DNA of 15,783 nt from Baffinella frigidus (GCA_026770585.1 MU648022.1:1-15783); one strand, 5' to 3'; counted from the stretch's first letter, positions 1 to 7,528 are shown. The notes: generated by a model from the letters alone, not told the origin. Translations and numbers: made by a program.

Positions 1-135
1 GCACTTGTTAATACTGTAGTTATTTCACCGTCTGTGTAATCATTTGCACTTGTTAATACTGTAGTTATTTCACCGTCTGCGTAATCATTCGCACTTGTTA
101 ATACTGTAGTTTTACTTTCATCTGTATATGTTTTA
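1..135. repeat. 45-bp tandem repeat, three units
   Basis: Units start at 1, 46 and 91, each opening with gcacttgttaatactgtagt. Units 1 and 2 differ at only two bases; unit 3 diverges after about 24 bases. The period of 45 is 15 codons, so the repeat is part of the minus-strand fiber-like gene. The array probably continues left of the window. Confidence 0.9.
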
Positions 136-332
136 GAACTTGACAATGTTGAAGTATCATTTAAATCAATGTAATCTGTTTTAAGTATTGTAATACTATC
201 ATCTGTATATTGAGATGATATTATTAAGGTATCTTTAATAAAATTGTTTGTGATTTGGTCTATATCAATAGTAATAGATGAAATGCTACTTGATTGACCA
301 GATGTTAATCCTGTTCCCGCAATATATGACAT
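1..332 (-). CDS. Repeat-bearing fiber-like protein, N-terminal part, runs off the left edge
   Basis: An open frame of 110 codons starts at an ATG (330-332) and has no stop before the window edge. The N-terminus begins MSYIAGTGLTSGQ and is rich in Ser, Thr, Ile and Asp. From about residue 66 it becomes a 15-residue tandem repeat of the form TTVLTSANDYTDGEI; the last two units are nearly identical and the first is diverged (KTYTDES). Repeats with a YTD core are common in phage tail fibers and in fiber-like structural proteins of large DNA viruses; that is family knowledge, not proof of function here. A purine-rich AAAGGA lies just before the ATG. No signal peptide or membrane segment is seen. 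It diverges from the small minus-strand ORF at 366-509 by only about 30 bp. The assignment to a virion or surface fiber is inference; the coding call is good because the 45-bp repeat keeps the frame. Confidence 0.6.
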   Translation of the reverse strand, partial: MSYIAGTGLTSGQSSSISSITIDIDQITNNFIKDTLIISSQYTDDSITILKTDYIDLNDTSTLSSSKTYTDESKTTVLTSANDYADGEITTVLTSANDYTDGEITTVLTS

Positions 333-365
333 TTCCTTTATTTATTAATAAAGAAGATTAAAAAA

Positions 366-509
366 TCAGTTAAAATTAATTGTGTATTTTTCATGTGATA
401 TTACAATTTTAAACTCTTTTAATAAAGCTTTCTTCTTCTTATGGTAGTAACTTCTCATTTGTTCTAATCGTTTTAACCTATGGGTTTCATCTTTATACCA
501 ATTGTCCAT
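366..509 (-). CDS. Small basic hypothetical protein (47 aa)
   Basis: ATG at 507-509, stop TGA at 366-368. The product begins MDNWYKDETHRLKRLEQ and contains a run of four lysines, so it is strongly basic and probably helical. No family is recognised. If TGA were read as Trp, as suggested for neighbouring genes, the frame would go on only seven codons to a TAA at 345-347. The gene lies between the fiber-like gene (same strand, about 33 bp downstream) and the divergent DUF5710-like gene at 557. The AT-rich gap between the two divergent starts (510-556) must hold both promoters if both are real. Short length makes the call uncertain. Confidence 0.35.
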   Translation of the reverse strand: MDNWYKDETHRLKRLEQMRSYYHKKKKALLKEFKIVISHEKYTINFN

Positions 510-556
510 TTACTAATTGGGCAGTTTTTTTTTCTTACTTATAAATTAGAATAGAA

Positions 557-817
557 ATGGCTAAACATTACCTTCACTGTAAATTTGAAGAGAAAGAAAA
601 GCTTAAAGAGCTTGGTGGAAAATGGGACGCCGATGTGAAAAAGTGGTATTGTGACACTATGAATGAAAAGCTTAAAGAGTATAGAGAAGTAAATGTAACT
701 GTCCCTTATGAGTTAAAAGAGGATTATAAAATGAAATACTCTATACGTTGGTCTCCAGATTGTAAAAGTTGGGTTACCTCTCAGAAGATAGCGGAAATCA
801 TTGAGGCTGAGAATTAG
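557..817 (+). CDS. DUF5710-like protein with two repeat units (86 aa)
   Basis: ATG at 557, TAG at 815-817. Residues about 4-32 carry the DUF5710-type pattern: a short beta strand, F-x-E-K, then K-L-K-x-L-G-G-K-W-D and K-K-W-Y. Residues about 45-80 look like a second, diverged unit (VPYELKEDYK, IRWSP, CKSW). DUF5710 is a small domain found in bacterial, phage and giant-virus proteins, often next to DNA-handling domains; its function is not established. All tryptophans here are TGG. The gene is the better preserved member of a tandem pair with 1181-1474, with which it shares the KYSIRWSP and CKSW segments. No Shine-Dalgarno sequence precedes the ATG, which fits a eukaryotic virus better than a phage. 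Domain assignment is by motif only. Confidence 0.65.
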   Translation: MAKHYLHCKFEEKEKLKELGGKWDADVKKWYCDTMNEKLKEYREVNVTVPYELKEDYKMKYSIRWSPDCKSWVTSQKIAEIIEAEN

Positions 818-875
818 GAATGGAACATTCTAAGGGTGTTTTTAAAAATAAATAAATCTTACATTAAAGTATAAA

Positions 876-1163
876 ATGGGTTTCGAATTGTATGGTGCTG
901 AAAAAGGAGAGTTTAGCGCTAACATACACAGTTTCCGTTTTTTGTGGCTACATGTATCTGATTTATGCTCATTTACAGATGAACAATATGATAGAGGATG
1001 TTTTAATTATTATAAAGATTTTACCAAGGATGAATCTTTACATATTGCGGAATGCTTAAAGGCATATTGAGATACTACACGTAATGACCATTTAATGATG
1101 TTTTATTTATTTGTAAAAGATTCAGGGGGTTTTGTGATTGGTTGAAGAATTTTTCTTTCTTAA
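876..1163 (+). CDS. Short member of the MGxxxYG/SGGF phage and giant-virus family, with two in-frame TGA codons
   Basis: The ATG at 876 opens a 64-codon frame to TGA at 1068-1070. The same frame then continues for 24 codons to a second TGA (1143-1145) and ends at TAA 1161-1163. The N-terminus MGFELYG and the later FRFLWLHV and CSFTDEQYDRGCFN segments resemble a conserved family of phage and large-virus proteins that starts MGxDxYG and has a W/R/LW block. Members of that family, as I recall them, end with F-x-x-F-x-x-x-S-G-G-F-x-I. That motif is present here after the first TGA (FYLFVKDSGGFVI). The part after TGA therefore seems to belong to the gene. Either UGA is decoded, plausibly as Trp, or one or two nonsense mutations broke it. 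The function of the family is unknown. The conservative reading is a 64-residue product at 876-1070. Confidence 0.5.
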
Positions 1164-1180
1164 ATATATTAAAAGACGAA

Positions 1181-1474
1181 ATGATAAAACAATTTTGATA
1201 TGTCCCTTTTGAAGATATGGATGAATTAATCAGACTTGGAGGACGATGGGTTAAAAAAAAAAACTGGTATGTAAATATAGATAAAATGACGTTAGATTTA
1301 GAACCTTATATTTTAGTTAATGTAGATATACCATATGAACTTAAAGATATTTATAAAGAGAAATACTCTATACGTTGGAGTCCAATTTGTAAATCATGGT
1401 TCACATCTCAACAGATATCAGAAGAGATAGATGAAAATAGAGAAGAAGATTTAAATCAATATGGATATAAATGA
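1181..1474 (+). CDS. DUF5710-like protein, paralog of 557-817, with one in-frame TGA near its start
   Basis: From ATG 1181 the frame reads MIKQF, TGA (1196-1198), then YVPFEDMDEL and on to TGA 1472-1474. The alignment with the gene at 557 is gap-free from the start codon: K, F, E, L, LGG, W and KxxWY fall in register, with the TGA at the site of a Leu. The first Met after the TGA is at 1217, but starting there would remove the first beta strand and half of the VPF motif. The second half (VDIPYELKDIYK, KYSIRWSPICKSW) is strongly similar to its paralog. The TGA is either decoded or a single-base nonsense change (TTA to TGA). After 1474 the frame stays free of TAA and TAG to about 1660, which could be chance in this repeat region. 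Role unknown, as for its paralog. Confidence 0.55.
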
Positions 1475-1730
1475 TTTTTTGCCATTTTTGAAGCCGTAGG
1501 CTTCTATTTCATTGGGGTCATTGTTGCCTATAGATTACATGCCTATTTCATTTTGAAACAACCCTTAATTTACGGAAAATCATTTCTCGAACCCTCGAAA
1601 ACATGAGGTTACGGAATAGAACCCTTGGAAACATGAGGTTACATCATTTTTGCCATTTAGGCTTAAAATCATTTGAAGGTATTTTTTCGGCTTTAAATCA
1701 TTTGAAAGCAAATTTGAAAGGAATTGCGCC
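1475..1730. repeat. AT-rich intergenic tract with short direct repeats
   Basis: No convincing gene is seen. A 30-bp tandem pair lies at 1589-1612 and 1619-1642 (gaaccctcgaaaacatgagg and a close variant). Other short repeats include the word aaatcatttgaa (near 1666 and 1693) and tgcctat (near 1526 and 1540). The plus-strand frame that continues the upstream gene reads through here with only TGA stops; both 30-bp units carry one such TGA at the same place. Confidence 0.55.
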
Positions 1731-2730
1731 AGAGAGGAGGTTTTATAAACACACACGCCGTGAGCATGCTGGGGTCGAGTCCGGCAAGGACAAGTCCCCG
1801 CGGCACGTCGTTGATGGCGTTGTTGGCCTCCGGCAGGACGAGGAGCTGCTCCGCGCTGAAGATCTTCGTAGTCACTGCTGTCTGGATCACGTTCATGAAC
1901 TTGCCGATGACGTTGGTGGCGATTCGGGTGGAATCTTTCTGGAGGAAGGTTCCGTCGGGGTCCGAGCTCATGCTCCTGGCAGCGGTGTACAGCTCGAGGG
2001 TAGCAGACGCCTGGCTGTGGAAGCGGAGCTGCGCTTTCCGTACGGCTTCCGATGCTGGAGCATCCGTGAGAGGAGTCTCAGTGTTGTCCTCCCCAGTCGA
2101 GAGAGCATTATCATCAGCGGAGGCCATGGCGTCCTCGGAGGCCGTGCTCTCGGGGAGCGGTGCTGCAGCGTTGATATAATCCGGAGGCTCGTCAGGGCGC
2201 GCAGCGGCGTTCTCCGAGGGCACGTTCTGGTCGACGCTCGGTGCGGGGGCCTCGGCAAGTTGCTCGGTGGCGACGAGCTCGGAACCGAGCATCTCCATCG
2301 GGATGTCGGAACCGGATTTTTCCAGTGGAGGTGCTTGCACCGTGGAGAGCGCTTTGAACTTGGTTCCGTTGGCGACGAGGGTGGCGTTGCGGCTGCCCCA
2401 GAGTGTCAAGCTGACGAGAGCTGCGTTGATCATTTCCGTGGAGGCAGATTTATGTTCCTCGGAGTTGGCATGCTGCAGCAGCTTTCTGACAGCGGCAGCG
2501 GTGAAACCGCCCGTGTTCTTCGTTCCCCGGAGCATTTCGGTGCGGATGATGCTGAGGATCGTGCGATGAAGAGACGCGATCGGCTCGACGGAGGATTCGG
2601 AATCCATGCCGCGGGCGAAGTGGAGCTCGAAGGTGGTTATTTGCAGAATCGTGGGATCCGGAGGGTTGGAGGTTCCGATTGGTGACGCCGTGGAGGTGAC
2701 CGAGAGCGGAATCAAGATGTGCTGGCTCAC
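1693..2730 (-). CDS. Second ORF of the leftward element, unknown function, 3' end lost at the junction
   Basis: An open frame of 345 codons with no family I recognise. The first codon of this frame counted here (2728-2730) is GTG; the first ATG is codon 42 (2605-2607), and the frame is open back to about 2775, immediately around the stop of the preceding Gag-like ORF. Residues about 1-130 look globular. Residues about 132-232 form an acidic, Ala/Pro/Glu/Asp-rich linker likely to be disordered. Residues about 232-325 look globular and helical. The last dozen residues are encoded by the AT-rich DNA and are probably not original. Lying 3' of a Gag-like gene, it could be a second structural protein or a continuation of it; no protease, integrase or reverse transcriptase motif is present. 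Confidence 0.5.
   Translation of the reverse strand: MSQHILIPLSVTSTASPIGTSNPPDPTILQITTFELHFARGMDSESSVEPIASLHRTILSIIRTEMLRGTKNTGGFTAAAVRKLLQHANSEEHKSASTEMINAALVSLTLWGSRNATLVANGTKFKALSTVQAPPLEKSGSDIPMEMLGSELVATEQLAEAPAPSVDQNVPSENAAARPDEPPDYINAAAPLPESTASEDAMASADDNALSTGEDNTETPLTDAPASEAVRKAQLRFHSQASATLELYTAARSMSSDPDGTFLQKDSTRIATNVIGKFMNVIQTAVTTKIFSAEQLLVLPEANNAINDVPRGLVLAGLDPSMLTACVFIKPPLWRNSFQICFQMI
1720..1740. other. Sharp composition junction, AT-rich to GC-rich
   Basis: Left of about 1,730 the DNA is AT-rich with virus-like genes; right of it the DNA is clearly GC-rich with retroelement remains. The minus-strand ORF at 1693-2730 crosses the point, and its last dozen or so codons come from the AT-rich side, so the ORF was cut here. 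No target-site duplication or terminal repeat is visible at the point. Confidence 0.7.
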
Positions 2731-2770
2731 GGAGGGCCGCTCATGTTGATCCGGCTCCGTGACGAGCCTT

Positions 2771-4425
2771 CTACTTCAGATTGGAGTCGATCGGGTGGAG
2801 GACGATGCGGTGTTCGATGATCGGATGGTCCTTGGTGTACCCGGCGTCCTGCAAGGTGTAGCCTTGGAAGATGAACGTGGGCGGTGCCGGGTGAATCCAC
2901 TTGTGGGCTGACTCGATGTCGGAGCACAGCGTGTGAATGTTTCCCACGATCAGCTGGAGTTGCGTACACAGTTCCGGCTCAAGGGTGTGACGCCCGAGCA
3001 CGTTGCGGAATGTGTGTTCCAGGTCCGCGATGTACGCGGACATGTACCGCAGTACTGCCTCCTGGTCCCATCCTGACCAGAGAAAGCTTATCTCGTTGCC
3101 AAGGGTGGTGTCGATTGACGCGTTGTAGAAGTCGAGCACCACCTCCGTGACCGCGCACATGTGGTGTGCGGTGCGGTCCCGTTGGTTGTGGAGGAGTGTG
3201 AACCGGACGGAGCTGGATCGATCAAGTCTCCCTGGGAGGTTGACGTGATGATGGCGTTGTACACTTCCTGGAGAATTTCGTTCGAGATGGCCGTGTGACG
3301 CGGGGGTTCCTGGTCCAGACCCATGAAGCGGAAGGCACATCCTGCGCTCAGCACCAGCTGGCGGATCCATTCGTTGTAGGACGGGAAGATGGCGACGATC
3401 ATCTGTAGGAGGTTGCTGTTGAAGCCTTGGTTCCAGGTGATGTGCTGCTGGAGGGTCTGAAACTCGTCCGCTGACTGACGCTTGCGCTGCAGTGCGTTCC
3501 ATTCCGTGTCCATCGGGTACAGGAGGCAGTTGATTGCCGTCCGGTATTCATCCCAGAGGGTCCGGCACATGCACGCTAGGAGGTTCTGGTCCCAGTGGTG
3601 GAAGTCCACGGTGGTCGGGCTGGGGATCACGTAGGAGTTATCGCTGTGAACCCGCCAGGCCTGGCGCTCCCGTTCGACAAAGAGGTGGAGCCGTGCCATT
3701 GGGGGGCGAAACGAGGAGGCCACGATGATCGGATATGCCGGTGGTTCTGCCTGACCCGGTGGGCCTCCGATCGGAGGGTGGGGCTGGAAGTTCTGCCCTC
3801 CGAGGTGGTTCTGCGGTGCCATCCCTGCGGCCGGGGGGTGCTGCTGAAGCGGTTGTCCTCCAAGAAGATTCGGTGGCAGCAGTCCTCCCTGCTGAGGGGG
3901 CAGCATTCCTCCGTGCTGTGGGAGCAGTCCTCCCTGCACGTTGAAGCGCGGTGGCTCGCCGAGGTGTCCCTGTGACGGTGCCGCGCCTCGAGCGATGGGT
4001 CGCGGTGATCCAGCGCTGGATGGTGGGCCGGAGCGTGCGGATCCAGATCGCTCGCGATGGCGTGCGTGTGCTGGAGATCCTGGCGGAAGGCCAGGGGACC
4101 ATGGTTGCATGCCGCGCTGCGGATGCTGTGGCGGGTCCTCAGACATTTCCTCCGGGTTCCAGTACAGGCTGAGTACGATGCCGTCTACCGGGAGGCCGTT
4201 CTGCTGATTATGGTGGATGTGCTCGCCGAGGTGCGCCATGGCGATAGCTCTGGAGGCTGTGCGCTCGAATTTCAGAGCGCGGTGGTCCGGAGGCTGTGCG
4301 TAGCCTCCTGCTGGCGCATCCGCGGGGGCTCCTTCGCGTGCAGCCACGGTGGCTCGGCGACGCATGTTGCCGGCTGGTTGTCCGGGTGGAGCTCCTCCGA
4401 TCCGTTGGAGGTGGAATCCGCTCAT
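2771..4425 (-). pseudogene. Gag-like protein, copy A, broken by one frameshift
   Basis: ATG at 4423-4425. The first frame runs to 3088, but its last stretch is out of register. Homology to copy B (6369-7528) moves into the frame ending at TAG 2771-2773, with the shift near 3200-3230. The N-terminal 250 residues are basic and rich in Gly, Pro and Gln, with GGLLPP-type repeats at about 165-215. Residues 252-359 form the conserved core: RERxAxRVxSDN, FH, MC, W, LYP, DEFxTLQQ, TWNxG, QMI, FPxYNxW. It is 57/108 identical to copy B with no gap. The C-terminal part (TAHH, then a HPI-type tail) is also shared. Position, layout and duplication suggest a retroelement Gag or other capsid-type protein, but no zinc knuckle or named Gag domain is recognised. 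Confidence 0.6.
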
Positions 4426-4784
4426 TGGTGGCGGAGGTCCTCAGACGTGCATCTCAGTGAAGCGTGTCGGTCGGTGTCCGGGGCGGTGGCCGCGGAGCGT
4501 ACCGGGAGGCCTCTGCGGGTGGTGGAGCCCGCGGTGAAGGGATGATCGTAGTTGCTAATGAGGTTTTCAGAGTGGGCGGCCTGTTCTTTGTTGGGAATTT
4601 TTGACAAGTGATGAGATTTCGGGGTTGGTGGTTCGGCTTGGACTGTCACGACGGCTAAGGTTATTGCCCGTGGCCGCTCTCTTTCTTTGCCCGGTGAAGG
4701 GTGGTTATAGTGGTGAAGTAAACGACTGGTGACAGTCGACTCCCGGAACTTCACCGTACCCACGAGGATGCTTGGCCTAAGCAT
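4422..4784 (-). CDS. Uncertain ORF upstream of Gag-like copy A (120 aa)
   Basis: ORF of 120 codons ending in a TGA that overlaps the ATG of the Gag-like gene by four bases (ATGA, 4422-4425). The product is rich in Pro, Ser, Thr and Arg and resembles no family. The overlap would allow termination-reinitiation if real, but in GC-rich DNA a frame of this length is common by chance, and copy B has no counterpart. Treat as possible leader sequence rather than a gene. Confidence 0.2.
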   Translation of the reverse strand: MLRPSILVGTVKFRESTVTSRLLHHYNHPSPGKERERPRAITLAVVTVQAEPPTPKSHHLSKIPNKEQAAHSENLISNYDHPFTAGSTTRRGLPVRSAATAPDTDRHASLRCTSEDLRHQ

Positions 4785-4980
4785 GGGTGTTCCTCGGGGC
4801 CTTCACGTACAAATGAGTGGTTGACCTCGAGCAAGGTGCCGTCTGACTGGTGCCAGTCCCTGCTGCCTCGAACTATTGATGGCGGTTGACCAGGGTATGC
4901 ATCTAGCTTGGTGGTCTTGGGATTTCCCCGGCATCGGTCCAATGGCCGGCAAGAGCAAGTCATGCATGATTGTTCTCTAT
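4785..4980. other. No gene seen
   Basis: Short unassigned interval between the Gag-like leader and the 69-bp repeat array. ORFs on both strands are short and featureless. Confidence 0.4.
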
Positions 4981-4990
4981 CAGGTCGACA

Positions 4991-5190
4991 GGGTCGCAGT
5001 GATGAGCACCGGCTTCGGATCGGGGCCCGGAATCTTGCTCTATCATGGCAGATCTAGCGGGGTCGCAGTGTTGAGCACCGGCTTTGGATCGGGGCCCGAA
5101 ATCTTTCTCTATCATGGCGGCTCTAGCGGGGTCGCAGTGTTGGGCACCGGCTTCGGGTCGGGGCCCGAAATCCTTCTCTATCTGAGAGTG
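4991..5190. repeat. 69-bp tandem repeat, about three units
   Basis: Units begin with gggtcgcagt at 4991, 5060 and 5129, an exact 69-bp period. Each contains gcaccggctt, cggggcccg and tctctatc. As 69 is 23 codons, the repeat stays open on both strands: a GFGSGPxI-type repeat on plus and a GPRxxAGAxHCDP-type repeat on minus. Neither frame is shown to be translated; the minus frame opens with a TTG near 5220 and not an ATG. It behaves like a minisatellite. Confidence 0.85.
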
Positions 5191-5204
5191 GGTGTGACAA
5201 CTGG

Positions 5205-5380
5205 GTGGGAGGGTGGTCAATCAATCGAGCCAAGCAATCAAACTGGATGGGCGGGTGGTTAGTCAATCGTCTTGGTTGGATTCGCGTCGATTTCCCGGTG
5301 GTTTCATCAAGGGCGTCGCCGCCGCGCTGTCTTGCTGTGAGCAGAGCTGCGTGGGGGCAGGGCGCTAGTCTAATAGAGTC
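5205..5380. repeat. Short diverged direct repeat, no gene
   Basis: The word gggtggtcaatcaatcg (near 5211) returns as gggtggttagtcaatcg (near 5251). Nothing else is recognised to 5380. Confidence 0.4.
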
Positions 5381-5384
5381 CGTA

Positions 5385-5695
5385 GCCGGGGGAAGCAGGG
5401 CAGGGGATGCTCTGCTTACAGGCAGGCGACGGGCGACGAAGAAGAGACGCAGATTCGTGTCAGGGAAAAGTCAAGGTGCCGGAAAAGGAAAAACGGATCC
5501 ACCCGAATCCTTGATCCCTTTTCCGGCCCCTCCTTCATTAGTCACGTTACTTTTCCTTTTCCAGTTGACTTTCTTAAGTCTCCACTTCAGAAGGCTGTTC
5601 TTAAGTTGATTTCCTCAAGTCGCATGGGAGCTCGTAAAGCTCCCATGAAAGCCTTCCGACCTCATAGCCTAGCGTCCTTATTACTTCGTCTCTCA
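5385..5695 (+). repeat. Diverged dispersed repeat, copy 1 (partner at 10660-10965)
   Basis: Several blocks occur in the same order and orientation as at 10660-10965: gggggaagcagggca, ctctgctta, gagacgcaga, ttcgtgt, a pyrimidine block ttccttttcc, gttgactt, gttcttaagt, and ttacttcgtctctc. The partner copy lies just upstream of the copia pol fragment, so this copy may be a solo terminal region or leader of the same element family. No terminal TG/CA ends could be fixed. Confidence 0.45.
5623..5647. repeat. Perfect 10-bp inverted repeat (hairpin)
   Basis: Arms catgggagct (5623-5632) and agctcccatg (5638-5647) with a 5-base loop cgtaa. It lies inside the dispersed repeat. The partner copy has a weaker hairpin at the equivalent place (ggcct/aggcc near 10895-10915), so the fold may matter for the RNA. 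Confidence 0.75.
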
Positions 5696-5699
5696 CTGG

Positions 5700-6205
5700 G
5701 CGCGGTGCTCGGCGACGCCAGCTCCACCGCGCGCGGGGACTCGACTTCCATCTCCTCGTCCGGATCCACCCGCGTGCCCCCCCCCGAAGGTCTCCCTCCC
5801 CGCGGCAGAGAGGAACAGTCTTCCGGTTTGAAGAAAGTGAGCAGAGCAAAGATCTGCAAGGGGTCACCCAAATGGACGTGGCCAGTAGTAATTTACAATT
5901 TCCTTAAAAAAATGTAAATTTACAATCGTGGGAGAATTGTCATTTGCTCGAACATTCCTGGCCCACCTTGCCCCCCCCCCCGGACCACTTGACGCTGGAA
6001 AATTGCGCAAAATCTGAGAGCACATTTGCACTGGGCCGCGCACTTTTTTTTGCTTGGAGGCGTTTTCAGATTTTCGATCGAAGGGGAAAAACAAGGCGAC
6101 AAAACGACCGGTCGTGTTGTCGCCAAAAGTTGACGGATTTGTACCACAGGACACGAGCACCAACTTCCGGTCTCTTCATTTTGAGCAAGACCAGATTCAT
6201 AATCG
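5700..6205. other. Unassigned interval, no convincing gene
   Basis: Composition falls from GC-rich to mixed. There are homopolymers of C near 5777 and 5971, and a 12-bp palindrome tgtaaatttaca near 5915. ORFs of about 100 codons exist on both strands but overlap each other, carry no motif and match nothing recognised. Confidence 0.4.
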
Positions 6206-6364
6206 AAGCTCATAACTATAGATTTGTAAAGTCGCTCGTTTCTGGTACAATTTTTACAACTGCCGTGGTTTTATAAAGGAATTGGAGCCGTTTCGAGTTT
6301 TAAATGAGCCGAGTTTTATAATTTGAACCACGAAAGTGACTTGACAAATTGATAGTCATGACCT
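6206..6364. mobile_element. Diverged inverted-repeat element (MITE-like or foldback)
   Basis: The left arm at 6211-6240 (cataactatagatttgtaaa...) and the reverse complement of 6331-6360 (catgactatcaatttgtcaa...) match at 21 of the first 26 positions. Inner sequence is also related: cgtggttttataaa on the left and, inverted, ccacg plus ttataaa on the right. As a result plus and minus strands both encode a GHxYxFVKSL-like peptide by chance of symmetry. About 155 bp long with no coding capacity. The right arm abuts the 3' end of Gag-like copy B. No clear target-site duplication is seen. Confidence 0.5.
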
Positions 6365-6368
6365 CCCA

Positions 6369-7528
6369 CTACCTTGCTGTATAGTTCAGGGAGTTGTCGA
6401 GAGGGTGCTCGACGATTCGGAGCTGGATTGTCGGTGGCAGCTCCCGATGGAGGGCGTGTAGTCGTACTTTGTGTACAGGAAGGTAGCTGAGGCAGGTCTC
6501 GGCCACTGGTGGATGCTGGCGAGAGTGCAGCATAGTGCGTGCACGTGCCCAACGAGCTTGGAGAGCTGGATGGTCTCGCGCATGGTGATGGACGGTTTGG
6601 CCATGATCTCTCGCGCTGTCTGGTCCAAATCGGCGGTGAACGCGGCCAGGTACCGTATCACGTTGGGTTGCGTCCAGGTTGGCCATATGTAGTAGGTGGT
6701 TCCGGTGACGAAGTTCTCCGTCGCTGACCCAACATAGCGGCGGTATGTCCCCGAGACTGCTCGCAGGTGGTGCGCCGTTTTATCGCGCGTCGTGTTGTGG
6801 TGCTGCGAAAACGGTGAGTCGGCTGGGAACGGCGCATCTCCTTGCGAGTGGAAGGAGATGATCGTCTGGTGGATCATCTGGAGCATGTCTTAGCTCATGT
6901 GCACGATTTGGCAGGCCTCGTCATCCCGACAGGCCTGGCGGAAGGTGACGTTCGGGTTGAGCACTTCCTGGCGTAACCACGTGTTGTACGCGGGGAAGAC
7001 CGCCGTGATCATCTGGATGAGGTTGCCATTGTGGCCGCCGTTCCATGTCATGTATTGCTGCAGAGTGTCAAATTCGTCCTGAGCATCGCCTTTGCGGAGG
7101 GTCGCTTGCGTGGCGTTGTCCTCGGGATACAGGATGCTTTCGATGTGGTTGCGCCAGGCGTCCCACATGATTTGGCACATGCGGGCGATCATGCTGCGGT
7201 CGCATTCATGGAATGCCGTGGTGTTCGCGTCAGGGATTTCGTACACGTTATCGCTGCTCACGCGCATGGCGGCCCTTTCACGATCCACGTACTGCGCCAG
7301 GTTTTCGATCGTGGGGTTGAACGTGTTCGAGGGGACGAATGGGCGCACTGGCGGCGATGGATCGCCATTCTGTGCCCCTGGGGGTCCTCCTGGGGGCTCC
7401 CCTGCCGGGGGGGTTGCTCCGGGGAGGACACGCCGAGGCACAGGCGCAGGGCCGCCCGGATCGACCCTCGGAGGGGGGTACGTCTGGCGGAAGGGCTCCG
7501 CTCGGGCACTAGAGACACACGGAGACAT
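6369..7528 (-). pseudogene. Gag-like protein, copy B, with an in-frame stop and a frameshift
   Basis: The frame is open from a GTG at 7549; the first ATG is at 7526-7528 and is preferred. The N-terminal 75 residues are Pro/Gly-rich. The core at about residues 83-190 is 57/108 identical to copy A with no gap. A TAA at 6890-6892 interrupts the frame, yet homology continues in the same frame beyond it (QMIHQTII, SQGD, TAHHLRAV). A frameshift near 6440-6470 moves the final conserved tail (LRIVEHPLDNSLN, matching HRIVLHPIDSNLK of copy A) into the frame ending at 6369-6371. B is thus more decayed than A. The start lies in a leader that is repeated at 8712-8935. As with A, Gag or capsid identity is inferred from layout, not from a named domain. 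Confidence 0.6.

Noticed and set aside
1-135. CRISPR-like array
   Set aside because: Repeats are contiguous with no spacers, and the period keeps a protein frame.
1-1730. Mitochondrial origin of the AT-rich segment, which would explain TGA as Trp
   Set aside because: No mitochondrial gene is present, and DUF5710-like and fiber-like proteins point to a virus or phage. It is not fully excluded because the segment is short.
1603-2685. Long plus-strand ORF opposite the second ORF of the leftward element
   Set aside because: It begins in AT-rich repeat DNA, crosses the junction, and gives a Gly/Arg-rich product without motifs; it mirrors the better minus-strand frame.
4991-5190. CRISPR or coding array
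   Set aside because: No unique spacers; open on both strands, so coding cannot be assigned.
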